Positions 8,421 through 16,681 of a DNA stretch of 64,000 bases are shown here, one piece after another. Location of the stretch: positions 3,472,001 to 3,536,000 of the forward strand of contig CAWGFG010000006.1 of NCBI GenBank assembly GCA_963821815.1, given 5' to 3'. A model generated the notes under the pieces. The model made no database searches. It saw only the letters and a program-made list of their open reading frames with translations, and was not told the origin of the DNA. Origin of the DNA: JASGTU01 sp963821815 (GTDB lineage Bacteria; Chloroflexota; Anaerolineae; Caldilineales; Caldilineaceae). Each line of letters starts with the position of its first letter. Positions within the stretch are counted from its first letter, which is position 1. The position numbers and the translations under genes are program-made.

Positions 8421-8915
8421 ATGAACGCAGAAACGCTGTACCTAACTTGGCACGAACGTCTGGAGCGCTACTTCACATCACGCATCGGCGCGGAGGAGGC
8501 TCAGGACCTCACGCACGACCTGTTCGTGCGCTATCTTGACGCCGTAACTCGACTTGGACCCATCGATGACCCGAAACACTGGCTGTGGCGGTCGGCGCAC
8601 AACCTCATGGTCGACCATGTTCGCCATGCACAGAGCCTTCCGCTGACCGAGCAGCTAGACGATGCAGAACTCGTCGATACCGAAGACGACACACTGCCGC
8701 TTATAGAAGAACGCCTGGACCACACTGACCAGTACCAACAGGCAATGCACGGTTTGAACTCGCTATCACCCGCACAGCAGGAGGTGGTCGTGCTGCGCTT
8801 CTGGAACGACTGGCGCTATGTCCAGGTCGCGAATGCGTTGGGTATCTCCAGTGGGGCGGCGCGCGCGCGTGGGTTGCGCGGTCTGCAGCAGTTGGCCGCG
8901 ATTATGACACGGTGA
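8421..8915 (+). CDS. ECF-type RNA polymerase sigma factor
   Basis: 164 residues. Region 2 spans about residues 8-72: AQDLTHDLFVRYLDAV, then DPKHWLWRSAHNLMVDHVR, the core-binding and -10-reading helices. Region 4 spans about 110-160: LSPAQQEVVVLRFWNDWRY followed by the helix-turn-helix VANALGISSGAARARGLRG. No anti-sigma gene is adjacent. It lies between the capsid and connector genes and points the same way, so it is likely transcribed with them. It may direct the cassette's late genes or be a host sigma factor carried along. The ribosome site is weak. Confidence 0.85.
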   Translation: MNAETLYLTWHERLERYFTSRIGAEEAQDLTHDLFVRYLDAVTRLGPIDDPKHWLWRSAHNLMVDHVRHAQSLPLTEQLDDAELVDTEDDTLPLIEERLDHTDQYQQAMHGLNSLSPAQQEVVVLRFWNDWRYVQVANALGISSGAARARGLRGLQQLAAIMTR

Positions 8916-9055
8916 CAACGTGACATTGTGAGGTGATGATTGGATGGAGGGGTGGCTGGGTGAGGATTATCGGAAGATGCGGATGCCCTGGAACCTGGAA
9001 CTTCGAACCTGGAATTTGAAACCACTAAACCTGAAACTTGAAACACGAAGGACTA
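8905..9055. repeat. Degenerate intergenic repeats (GTGACA type, then GGAACCTGGAACTT type)
   Basis: From the end of the sigma gene come GTGACA units, then a GGGTGG-like stretch, then units of the form CTGGAACCTGGAACTTCGAA and CCTGAAACTTGAAAC. Both kinds recur together at 26903-27181. This is non-coding low-complexity sequence directly ahead of the next gene. Confidence 0.6.
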
Positions 9056-9060
9056 CGATC

Positions 9061-9669
9061 ATGACAGCCAATTTGGATGATTATCGAAATTCGATTGACG
9101 CGATTCTGGCAACGGCGGTGGACGCGTCTACGTGGACGACGGCCATTAAGGACCAAGCGCTACGCTCGGCGCTGGCAGAGTACGACGAGCACGTCGCCTA
9201 CGAGTGCAGTGTCACGGTCACCACGGCTGGTGCGACCCAGGACATGTCGTCGGTTAGCGAAGTGAAGGATGTGCTGGCAGTGGCTCACCCATGGTCGGAG
9301 GGCGCGGACTTCGCTACGCGCATGCAGCGGTGGCGCTATGTGGCAGACCAGGTCATCTATTTCGAGACGGCCATGCCCAGCGTTGGCGATCTCCTGCGTG
9401 TGCGGCACACGAAATGGCACACCATCGCCGACCTGGACAGCGCGGCCGCGACAACCGTGCCGGACCGGCATCAACAGCTGCTGGCGACGCTGGCGGCGTC
9501 GTATGCGTGCACGCTGCGCCTGCGGCAGATGAGCGAGAATCCAGCCATTCCGTCGCAGGCTGTGCAGACGCTGCAACTGGTTAGCCGTCGTCTGGCGGTT
9601 AGTGCAGGTCTGTTGTTCAACCGCATCCGCAGTACTCAACCGGCTGTGTGGGTAGAGATCGGGATGTAG
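9061..9669 (+). CDS. Head-tail connector-like phage protein of unknown detail
   Basis: 202 residues from MTANLDDYRNSIDAI; the longer frame from 8944 runs through repeat sequence and is rejected. A ribosome site (GAAGGA) precedes the ATG. The protein is helical: an N-terminal SIDAILATAVDASTWTTAIKD segment, then ALRSALAEYDEH, a central beta-like stretch, and a C-terminal helix bundle (QLLATLAASYACTLRLRQM). Size, position after the capsid and the early SALAEYDEH-type helix resemble gp6/neck connector proteins. I do not recognise a specific family, so this is inferred from synteny. Confidence 0.5.
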   Translation: MTANLDDYRNSIDAILATAVDASTWTTAIKDQALRSALAEYDEHVAYECSVTVTTAGATQDMSSVSEVKDVLAVAHPWSEGADFATRMQRWRYVADQVIYFETAMPSVGDLLRVRHTKWHTIADLDSAAATTVPDRHQQLLATLAASYACTLRLRQMSENPAIPSQAVQTLQLVSRRLAVSAGLLFNRIRSTQPAVWVEIGM

Positions 9670-9772
9670 GCAAGCGGACCAAGGTAAGATCCGGATACGA
9701 GCAGCTAATTACCGGATGCTAGTGAGATTCCGTTCATGTACTAGCGCTCAATGTGAAAGGAACGACTGAACC

Positions 9773-11749
9773 ATGCGATCGATTTCGGCTGGATTGGCTG
9801 CGGCACAGGCAGTGCGCTCGCCCAAGGCTGCCGTCACTGCCACGCTCTCGACACGAGGACAGAACCCGGAGGCGCCCGCTCTGGAGTGGAGCGAGCTAGT
9901 GCCGCCGGCGGCATTCCGCACGACGAACCCAGCAGCCGGCGCAGCTTTTCCAGGCGGCAATGTTGTTCGAATCGTTGGCGCGCCGTTTAACCTGAAAGTG
10001 CAAACCATCACGGACCCCACGGACGCTATCCAGTGGCGAAACAACGGCTGGACCACGATGCAGAGCGTCACCGCTAACGCACTTGTCGTCTACCGTTACG
10101 GTTCGGCGCACGCCCGACTGTCCTACATAAGCAATGGCAATATCTACTACATGAACACGTCCGACGGAGGCGCAAGCTGGGGATCACCATCGGCGGTCTA
10201 CACGGGCGGGGACGCAAAGTCGGATATCTGCTGCGTAAGGCCGCCGGCATCGCACGACATCTACCCATTCATGGTCTACGGCTACTCGACCTACGACGGC
10301 GCGACGGGCACATACGCTGCCCACTTCACGGCTGGTTCACATTACAAATACGCGGACGGTTGGCGCGTTGCAGGCGTGTATATTCGCGAAGGTGACGATA
10401 CCTATGTCTATTGCCTTGTCACGCGCCAACCGGATACCGGTCCCTCTCGTTTGCGGGTGCTGCGGTTCGACGGCGCCACTTTCGACGAGGAGGATGACAT
10501 CGATCAGACGCAGTCCGGCCTTTTTGGGCTGCATCTGGATGTATACAAGTTCTTCAATGAGATGGACACGAGTGCGCTCGTCGGTGTGGCGCTAGAAGAC
10601 GCCTACCAGGGCGGCAATTACGAAGGAATCGCAGGCGTATTCTGGAACAATAAGTTGCAGGCGGATGAGCCGGTCGTCTTTCCCGACATACTCACATACA
10701 ACGACCGCATATACTCCTATATCGTCAAGAACGGCGACGGCTACTACTACTTCGGTGAGACGTTCGTCTACCGGGGAATCTCACAGAGCGCAGGCAACGA
10801 GACACTGTTCCCCATTGCGTACGTCTATGATGACCACCAGATCGAACTCCGGTTGCCACAGGATGCGCCCACTGTCGTGCCGGGCAATATACTGACGCTG
10901 CGCCGCTCTCTCTCTTGGGATGAGTCATCCGGAACCGAGGAAGTAGCGTTCTACGTCGTGCGCGTGGCGCGCAGTCGCCGAGAAGTGTCACTCACCGGCG
11001 TGGATGCGGTTGGATATCTGGGCTTGGCGCGCTGTCACCGTCCGGCTGTGCTAAACGATGGCGCTGCAGACGGGCTCGCGGCAGTCATGCGCCGGCTGGG
11101 CGCTCGGTTCGGGATGGTTATCGATTGCGACGATAGTGGGTTGGAGAGCGCCGACGTGATGCCCGTGACAGTACAGCCTTCGGAGTCTCTGCTGGGCGCC
11201 GCCTACCGCGTCACAAGCCAGAGCAATGCATGGATCGTTCCCAAGAATGACGGTTCATTCGCAGCAACGATGATAAACCCGGGCGCGTCCGACAGCGGCG
11301 ACTATGCCGATACTCCGCACGTCTACCCGAACGGCGAATGGACGCTCATCGACGCGGTCGAGCTGCGGGACTACCGTCGGCTGGCCTTTACCTACGTGCT
11401 GGGCACCTATTCCACTGAACCATCGGACGGCGCCTACGTCAGCATGGCGCGCGGTCCGGCGCTCCCCAACACGCGACCGCTGCCATATTCGCTGACCAAC
11501 ACGCGCTACAACACTGTGAGCCGAGTGGACCATGCTGCGGCAGCCGAAGCGCAACGCCAGAAGCGATTGGCTATCGATGCCATCGTTGAGGTGCCGGCTA
11601 ATCTGGCGCTGGAGGTGCACGATATGGTGTCGGTCACAGAGCCATCGCTGCAGTGGAGCGGTAAGCGCTTGCGCGTGCGTCGTATCCACGAGAGTTGGCA
11701 GGATGGTCGCTTGACGCAGACGCTCTATCTAGGCGACGAGTCCCTGTAA
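9773..11749 (+). CDS. Large tail-like virion protein with a beta-propeller-like half
   Basis: 658 residues, ribosome site AAGGA nine bases before the ATG. The first ~340 residues are rich in aromatic beta-strand patterns and contain an Asp-box, NTSDGGASWG (~128-137), as in sialidase/BNR propellers. The second half (~380-658) contains VVPGNILTLRRSLSWDE, an ADVMPVTVQPSESLLGAAYRV segment and a C-terminal LRVRRIHESWQDGRLTQTL that look like the hub or baseplate proteins of phage tails. A receptor-binding or baseplate role fits position and architecture. No tape-measure or major tail protein accompanies it. The family is not identified with certainty. Confidence 0.5.
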   Translation: MRSISAGLAAAQAVRSPKAAVTATLSTRGQNPEAPALEWSELVPPAAFRTTNPAAGAAFPGGNVVRIVGAPFNLKVQTITDPTDAIQWRNNGWTTMQSVTANALVVYRYGSAHARLSYISNGNIYYMNTSDGGASWGSPSAVYTGGDAKSDICCVRPPASHDIYPFMVYGYSTYDGATGTYAAHFTAGSHYKYADGWRVAGVYIREGDDTYVYCLVTRQPDTGPSRLRVLRFDGATFDEEDDIDQTQSGLFGLHLDVYKFFNEMDTSALVGVALEDAYQGGNYEGIAGVFWNNKLQADEPVVFPDILTYNDRIYSYIVKNGDGYYYFGETFVYRGISQSAGNETLFPIAYVYDDHQIELRLPQDAPTVVPGNILTLRRSLSWDESSGTEEVAFYVVRVARSRREVSLTGVDAVGYLGLARCHRPAVLNDGAADGLAAVMRRLGARFGMVIDCDDSGLESADVMPVTVQPSESLLGAAYRVTSQSNAWIVPKNDGSFAATMINPGASDSGDYADTPHVYPNGEWTLIDAVELRDYRRLAFTYVLGTYSTEPSDGAYVSMARGPALPNTRPLPYSLTNTRYNTVSRVDHAAAAEAQRQKRLAIDAIVEVPANLALEVHDMVSVTEPSLQWSGKRLRVRRIHESWQDGRLTQTLYLGDESL

Positions 11750-11849
11750 CAGAGCGGGGACTGGATAGGGAACTAGCGCTGGACATAGTCAATCGTACCG
11801 GCTTGACGCACACATAATTATCAAGGCAGCCCACCTGGAGAGTAACCTT

Positions 11850-12485
11850 ATGCCAATACAAATGAATCACGCCACATCGTCGCTCTCACAGCCTTACCGC
11901 CTGGCTAATGACTCGGAGATGAGGCTGCTGCTGGGCTACAGCGTCCCGCCGCGCGCCGGCAAAGTACAGTCCGTGAGCAGCGGCGTCTACATCGTGGAAA
12001 TCGCCGATGGCGAAGACTCGACCGTGCGCGCCGTCGCGCTGAACGGCTTTGTGTACAACGTTGGCGCGTTGGTCTATGTGCTACAGGCGTCCAACGCGCC
12101 GGATTCTGGCGTGATCGTTGGAAGTAGAAGTTCTGCAGCAGAACTCGCGGTAGGCGCCGGCAGCCCGGACGGACCGCTGCATGCGGAGGACGATGTCGGC
12201 GCATTTGTCGTGGTTTCTGCGGCGCATGTAGGCGCCTCCGAGCAGACGCTCATCAGCAGTCGAATCAGCAAAGCGGTGATTGGCGACGTGATGGCTGTCG
12301 TAGACGGCAGCAGCGCGGCGCTGGCGCTCTCACTGGGCGTACCCGGCTCCGCATACAATGCGCAGAACCTGGCGATCGCGTCCAATACGCTGCAATTTCG
12401 GCTGTACAGTACAGGCGAGCTGCGTGTGGTGCGTACGGCTGGGACTGGAACGCCGGATGTGCTTGTGCGGGCGCTGTGGATGTAA
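11850..12485 (+). CDS. Hypothetical phage-like protein, last gene of the cassette
   Basis: 211 residues, ribosome site GGAGAG seven bases before the ATG. Residues ~40-90 form a small OB/SH3-like beta pattern (GKVQSVSSGVYIVEIADGEDSTVRAVALNG) as in baseplate spike or tail-needle proteins. The C-terminal part is Ala/Ser/Gly-rich with repeated short strands and ends in DVLVRALWM. No known family is recognised. It is co-directional with the tail-like gene and followed by the terminator at 12523, so it closes the operon. Confidence 0.5.
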   Translation: MPIQMNHATSSLSQPYRLANDSEMRLLLGYSVPPRAGKVQSVSSGVYIVEIADGEDSTVRAVALNGFVYNVGALVYVLQASNAPDSGVIVGSRSSAAELAVGAGSPDGPLHAEDDVGAFVVVSAAHVGASEQTLISSRISKAVIGDVMAVVDGSSAALALSLGVPGSAYNAQNLAIASNTLQFRLYSTGELRVVRTAGTGTPDVLVRALWM

Positions 12486-12522
12486 CGGGTTGAAGTTGAC
12501 AATCGTGTCGCGGTAAGGAGAA

Positions 12523-12560
12523 GCCTCCGTCGCGTCACTTATTGAATTTGCGACGGAGGC
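12523..12560. terminator. Hairpin terminator closing the phage-like operon, possibly bidirectional
   Basis: GCCTCCGTCGC and GCGACGGAGGC form a perfect 11-bp stem with a 16-base loop, 38 bases after the last cassette gene and 30 bases before the end of the convergent META gene. The T run is weak on both strands. Confidence 0.7.
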
Positions 12561-12590
12561 AGTTGTACGGTTTCGGTACTGTGAGCGCGT

Positions 12591-13412
12591 TTAGTTGGCG
12601 CTGAAAAGCATGATGGGGCGTTCCGGATCGTAGAGCTCGATGGTGCGCGCAGATATCTTAATGTTGGTCGCCGTCTCCAGTGCGGAGAGATAACGCTCCT
12701 CTTGGTCCATGATGTCGGCTGGTTCTGTGCAAGTGTTGTCCGTGGCGACTAGGTCGGTGATGGAGATCACATCGCCGTCTATGGTGTAGGCGCCGCTATA
12801 GTCATTGCATCCTGTATTGCCTGAAATGACGCCGCCGTCAAACACTGACGTGACGACCGTATCCGGAAGGGCAGGCTGCCACTGAGGACTCTGTCCCTGG
12901 TAAAAACTGTAGTGCCAGGTCGTCCCTTCGAAGGGGACCGGCTCCAACGGTTGCAACGTCATGAGCTCCCTGTCGTCGCCAGACAGTTTGATGGTTTCGT
13001 TGTCATAGGCGAATGCATCCGCGGTAATCAGAATCGTTAAGAACGCACTCTCCTGCTGCGTTAATTCCTCGCTATCGCAGACTGCTTTGGTCACCGCGGG
13101 CGGGTCTAGCTCGACATGCTGATCGGCTGTCGTACGATACGTGCCCACGAAGTAGTTGCATCCCGTATAGCCGTCGAAGCGGTCCGTCATGAAGTTAATG
13201 GACGGATATGTACCTTCTATAGGCGCAATGGGACCGTCAGCGCCAAAGAATTCCTGCACGGTCCAGGTTGTCTCGAAGATCTCGGCGGCGGCGTTCAACT
13301 GTTCATCGGTCAGTGGTGCAGGCGTGGGTGTCGCCGGCGCCGCCGACTGGCAGGCGGCAATGAGCAGCATTGTCAAAGCAGCGACAAGGTAGAGCGGTCG
13401 TCTATGAAGCAT
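12591..13412 (-). CDS. Lipoprotein with two META domains
   Basis: 273 residues from MLHRRPLYLV, with GAGGAGG eight bases upstream; the longer frame to 13691 has no signal peptide. The leader ends in a lipobox LIAAC, followed by a Thr/Pro-rich linker, so the protein is lipid-anchored outside the cytoplasm. Two META repeats follow: TWTVQEFFG...SINFMTDRFDGYTGCNYFVG with a later AVCDSEELTQQESAFL, and TWHYSFYQG...TSVFDGGVISGNTGCNDYSG with NTCTEPADIMDQEERYL. Each has the G-x-x-GCN core and a second Cys that likely pair. META domains occur in HslJ-type stress proteins; the role here is unknown. A paralogue lies upstream at 13807. Confidence 0.85.
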   Translation of the reverse strand: MLHRRPLYLVAALTMLLIAACQSAAPATPTPAPLTDEQLNAAAEIFETTWTVQEFFGADGPIAPIEGTYPSINFMTDRFDGYTGCNYFVGTYRTTADQHVELDPPAVTKAVCDSEELTQQESAFLTILITADAFAYDNETIKLSGDDRELMTLQPLEPVPFEGTTWHYSFYQGQSPQWQPALPDTVVTSVFDGGVISGNTGCNDYSGAYTIDGDVISITDLVATDNTCTEPADIMDQEERYLSALETATNIKISARTIELYDPERPIMLFSAN

Positions 13413-13480
13413 CTGATACACCTCCTCGTGTCCTACTCGTGTTCGGCTAGAATTGGAATGGCTTACTGGAAAAGATTTGT

Positions 13481-13570
13481 CTAGTCTGCTGATGCGACGA
13501 AAAGCATCAGCGGCTCTAGGGTCATCAGGGCAGCCAGCGAGTAGAGCAGAAGCGCCCCGTATTGGATCGA
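13481..13570 (-). pseudogene. Possible remnant of a third META-domain gene
   Basis: The minus strand reads LMTLEPLMLFVASAD then stop, which resembles both the inner motif LMTLQPLE and the end PIMLFSAN of the neighbouring META proteins. The frame is closed by a stop about 30 codons upstream and no start is seen. It could be the tail of a decayed tandem copy. The rest of 13413-13806 holds no gene that I can support. Confidence 0.3.
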
Positions 13571-13806
13571 CTACATTGTGATGTTTGTCCGCCAATGTTA
13601 TGAAATCGTCTTGCTGGGTAAGCAAAGAACACGCTGTACACTCGCCTTGCGTATAAGCTGCTGTGTTCATAGGCAATGGTTTACCGTCCACGCCGTACGT
13701 ACTAAAGCATTGTGCAAGTATATTTGGCGTTCAGCGTATTCACCTGCCCAAGAGCCAAGCGCAGCTGTGCTAATCTATTGAAGAAAGCGGATCGATAATT
13801 TTTTGG

Positions 13807-14670
13807 TTACTCATCGGCTCCGAAAATCATCATGGAAACGCCAGCGTCGTCACGTAGTTCGAAGGACCGCGGATGCTGCAAGATGATGGCTGCTGCCTGT
13901 AAGGCCTTTAAATAGTCAGTCTCCTGCTGCATGAGGTCTTCGCTCTCACACATCTTCTGAGTGGTTGCTAGATCGCTGACAACAAACTTGTTTCCATCAA
14001 TTTCATACGAGCCCGTGTAGGTATTACAGCCAGCGTTGCCTGAGATGGAGCCGCCGTCGAACACCGCCGTCAACGTGGCTTCGTCCAGAGGCGGCACCCA
14101 ACCGACTGGCTGCTGCTGAATGAATTGCAGGTTCCAAGTGGTTCCCTCGAAAGGAAGGGATTCCAGCGGATCCAGAGTCATGACTGAAACATCGCCATAA
14201 GTAAGCTGCAGTTGGTTGTCCTGCATCACGTACGAATCCGCTGTGGTCAATGCGGTAAGAAAGTCGGATTCCTGTTTGGCAAGCACTTCGTCTTCGCACG
14301 TGGCGGCGGAGAGGGAGGGCCAGTGCACTTCCAACATTTCGGCGCCGACATTTAAGACGCCCAGCATGTAGTTGCAGCCGGTATACCCGTTATAGCGGTC
14401 AACCATGAAATTGACTGTGAGCGTTGTATCGTCCACGGGCGGTACTTGCATCTCCAGACCATAGGTGACGACAGACCACGCTGTATCGATAATGGAGTTC
14501 TCCAGCAAATTTCCGCCTGTCGCGCCGCCTTCGAGGACTTGTTGCGCTTCGTCGGCTATGACGCCGCTATCGACGGCTTCCGGCGTGGGAGTTGTGGCTG
14601 AATTGCAGCCTGTGACAGTCAATGCGAGGAGCGTAATGGCAAAGAAGATGATAGCATGTCTATAGTTCAT
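13807..14670 (-). CDS. Lipoprotein with two META domains (paralogue)
   Basis: 287 residues, ribosome site AGGAG before the ATG. The signal peptide MNYRHAIIFFAITLLALTV ends at the lipobox VTGC. Two META repeats follow, with NFMVDRYNGYTGCNYMLG and ATCEDEVLAKQESDFL in the first and AVFDGGSISGNAGCNTYTG and KMCESEDLMQQETDYL in the second. The paralogue at 12591 has the same plan, so this is a tandem duplication of a two-domain gene. Both lie on the same strand with 390 bases between them. Function is unknown; an envelope location is a confident inference from the lipobox. Confidence 0.85.
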   Translation of the reverse strand: MNYRHAIIFFAITLLALTVTGCNSATTPTPEAVDSGVIADEAQQVLEGGATGGNLLENSIIDTAWSVVTYGLEMQVPPVDDTTLTVNFMVDRYNGYTGCNYMLGVLNVGAEMLEVHWPSLSAATCEDEVLAKQESDFLTALTTADSYVMQDNQLQLTYGDVSVMTLDPLESLPFEGTTWNLQFIQQQPVGWVPPLDEATLTAVFDGGSISGNAGCNTYTGSYEIDGNKFVVSDLATTQKMCESEDLMQQETDYLKALQAAAIILQHPRSFELRDDAGVSMMIFGADE

Positions 14671-14760
14671 GGGTAGCTTTCTCCTGTTAACAGCTTAGTG
14701 GAATTCATCCAAGTATACGCTTTGTATCCGATTCCTCGCAATACCCTGCAGGCTCTCGTT

Positions 14761-14976
14761 CAGGGCAATCACGGAATAAACGATTTACCGTGACAGTATT
14801 CTGTTATTAGGTCTGTTTCGACGAATTCTATTCGGACACCAGCGCATACCTGCGAGAATGTACGGGCGAGCCATGGCTCGCCCGCTGCGTGCAGTCGACC
14901 ATTCGGTGGATTTTGCGCGACGGGAGGCATGTATGCCGCCCCTACGGACGAAAATTTATAGTTCGCGATTGCCCTG
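14761..14976. mobile_element. MITE-like element, copy A
   Basis: A ~216-bp non-coding unit beginning CAGGGCAATC and ending GATTGCCCTG, i.e. with 10-bp terminal inverted repeats. It is flanked on both sides by GGCTCTCGTT (14751-14760 and 14977-14986), a candidate target-site duplication. Inside are the perfect palindrome centred on GAGCCATGGCTC and a GGCATGTATGCC palindrome. A homologous copy lies inverted at 44443-44653. After the right flank, CAGGGCAATCGTG (14987-14999) repeats the terminal motif, hinting at a partial copy or nested insertion. Confidence 0.75.
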
Positions 14977-15030
14977 GGCTCTCGTTCAGGGCAATCGTGT
15001 ATGCTGTATTGTAGCGAAGATGCCTGACCT

Positions 15031-15056
15031 GTAGGGGGAGACATGTTCCCTCTCTA
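15031..15056. repeat. GTAGGGG-CATG-CCCCTAC type palindrome
   Basis: An imperfect palindrome from GTAG to CTAC around an ACATGT core, 54 bases after the MITE copy. Similar units lie at 46055 and inside both MITE copies. The rest of 14977-15398 holds no gene that I can support. Confidence 0.5.
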
Positions 15057-15398
15057 CACCAAGACAAGCGCAAACCAAGCGTTTTCCTAAGTGCAAACGG
15101 CCTCAGCAACTCCACTACTACAGGGACTCAACCAATCACCTGGGAATTGAATTCTCTGCTCGTGGCGCTCTGTTTCATATCCTCCCAATCGTGATGCAAT
15201 ATTCCTGTCATTTCTGTCCTCGTCGTCATCGTCTATTGCCATAATAGGGGAACTATGTTACTAATCACTGCAACAGTAATGTAACTGGCAGCAGCACAAA
15301 ATGTGACGTACAGCCTCGGCATCGAACGACAGCGTGCCATGTCTTGCTCAGTCAATGATATACCCTCACCAGGCGTAGCCTGCCCAAGGAGAATACCC

Positions 15399-16205
15399 AT
15401 GGCAGATGAGCTAACAAACGAACAGCTAGAGGAACCGACGGGCGAGACGGTTGTCGACGATTTCGCCGATGAGGCTGTCGAGGAGATGATGGCAGACGCC
15501 GACGCGTTGGAACTCGCAGACGACATGCGGGATGAAGCCACTGCCGACGCCATGATGGCGGCTTCGGACTTGACGCGCGCTGTCGATGCGGAAGTCATCG
15601 CCGATCGGTTGGCTACATTGAGCGATGTGGTTGCCAATGCCGGCGTCAACGATGTAGAACAAGGCGCTGCGCTGATTGCCGCATCCAAGGATGTGGAAGC
15701 GGTCAGTGCGGCTGTGGGCCTGATGACCGTGGATGACCTGGACAAGGGGCTTGAACTTGGCCGTTTGGCGGGTGAATTGCAGATCTTGAGTGGCATCGTC
15801 GCCGAATTGGAAATGCCCATTCTCTCCGCGGTACTAAATGACCGTGGCGCTCGCCTATCCGAAATCGCTAAGGAGACCATCCTGCGTGCGGCTGCCTCTC
15901 GCAGCTTAACCGAGCTCGTCGAAGCCACCGGAAGCCGAATCGGCGACATAGGCGTTAACGAGATCGACGAAGGGTTACTCCGCATGGCGGCTTCGGACAT
16001 CGCGGCCAGTCGTTCCGCCGATCTATCGGCTGCGGGTCTATCGTTGGGCTTGCGCGGCGTCATGGAGCTGGGCTTGGCAGCCGATAATGTCGACCTTGCC
16101 GACGTCATGCAAGAGATGGGCATCGAGGGGACGGCAGATGATGCAGCCGATGTGCCTGATGCATCGGACGACGAGCCCGACGAAGAAATGCCCGAGGATG
16201 CCTAG
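15399..16205 (+). CDS. Acidic helical protein of unknown function, paralogue of the 16682 gene's C-terminal part
   Basis: 268 residues from MADELTNEQL, with AAGGAGA seven bases upstream; the longer frame from 15303 is rejected. It is very rich in Ala, Asp and Glu and predicted almost wholly helical, without signal peptide or membrane segment. Residues ~120-190 (EMPILSAVLNDRGARLSEIAKETILRAA...GDIGVNEID) align with the end of the next gene product (EMALLSAVLSNRGEKLHALAMQIVSGA...EEFGVNEM). Both ends are strongly acidic. No known family is recognised; a scaffold, filament-binding or gas-vesicle/shell accessory role would only be guesswork. Confidence 0.7.
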   Translation: MADELTNEQLEEPTGETVVDDFADEAVEEMMADADALELADDMRDEATADAMMAASDLTRAVDAEVIADRLATLSDVVANAGVNDVEQGAALIAASKDVEAVSAAVGLMTVDDLDKGLELGRLAGELQILSGIVAELEMPILSAVLNDRGARLSEIAKETILRAAASRSLTELVEATGSRIGDIGVNEIDEGLLRMAASDIAASRSADLSAAGLSLGLRGVMELGLAADNVDLADVMQEMGIEGTADDAADVPDASDDEPDEEMPEDA

Positions 16206-16412
16206 CTGGTCATTTAAGCTAGGGCAGTTGTGAAGCTGTAAACCTGTGAGACCCTACTGGGATCTTGTCGCAGCAGGCCAAAATCAAGCGTCTCTGGGTC
16301 GGTAGAGGAGATGCGTCACTGCACGTAGGATGACAGCTTCGGCTCGGTCGATGTGCGATCAGCGTCTTGAGCGCAGAGTGTGCAACGGCCTTCCGTTTCA
16401 GGCCAACTTGCT

Positions 16413-16441
16413 TTGACTTAGGACCCAAATTTACGTATTAT
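16413..16441 (+). promoter_or_regulatory. Sigma-70-type promoter for the 16682 gene
   Basis: TTGACT, a 17-base spacer and TATTAT lie about 240 bases upstream of the start, implying a long leader. The rest of the 16206-16681 gap shows no coding signal. Confidence 0.5.
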
Positions 16442-16681
16442 GCTAGAGCAATAGGGTAGTATTCACTGGACCGAACGCCGGTGTCCGGATATTGTTTCAA
16501 ACCAAACTACTTGCCTTGATAATGTGAAAGCGGGCCGATCCGGTTTCAGAAGAGCGCTGATCCTGGAGCGGTTTCTTTGCAATTAAGCAGCCATATCCGT
16601 CCACTACATCGTTGAGAGCGCCTACCCGGCTTGTTCAATGCGCTGCAACAGCGCTGAAAGCAGCCGATTGAGAGAGATAAC

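Larger units (their letters stand above)
1926..12560 (+). mobile_element. Compact prophage- or gene-transfer-agent-like packaging and capsid cassette
   Basis: Nine co-oriented genes run from a small terminase-like protein to a last virion-like protein, between a promoter with an SOS-type box and a strong hairpin at 12523-12560. Recognisable parts are the large terminase, portal, a prohead protease fused to the capsid protein, a connector-like protein and a tail-like protein. I see no integrase, repressor, replication, tape-measure, lysin or attachment-site repeat. Palindromic repeats of a kind also found outside (19151) sit between its genes, which suggests long residence in the host. It may be a decayed prophage, a domesticated particle such as a gene transfer agent, or a satellite. 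Confidence 0.65.

Noticed and set aside
13578..13781. 67-codon + strand frame between the META genes
   Set aside because: No ribosome site and no recognisable pattern.
14769..15044. 91-codon minus-strand frame
   Set aside because: It is a translation of the MITE-like repeat, whose counterpart at 44.5 kb has a different, broken frame.
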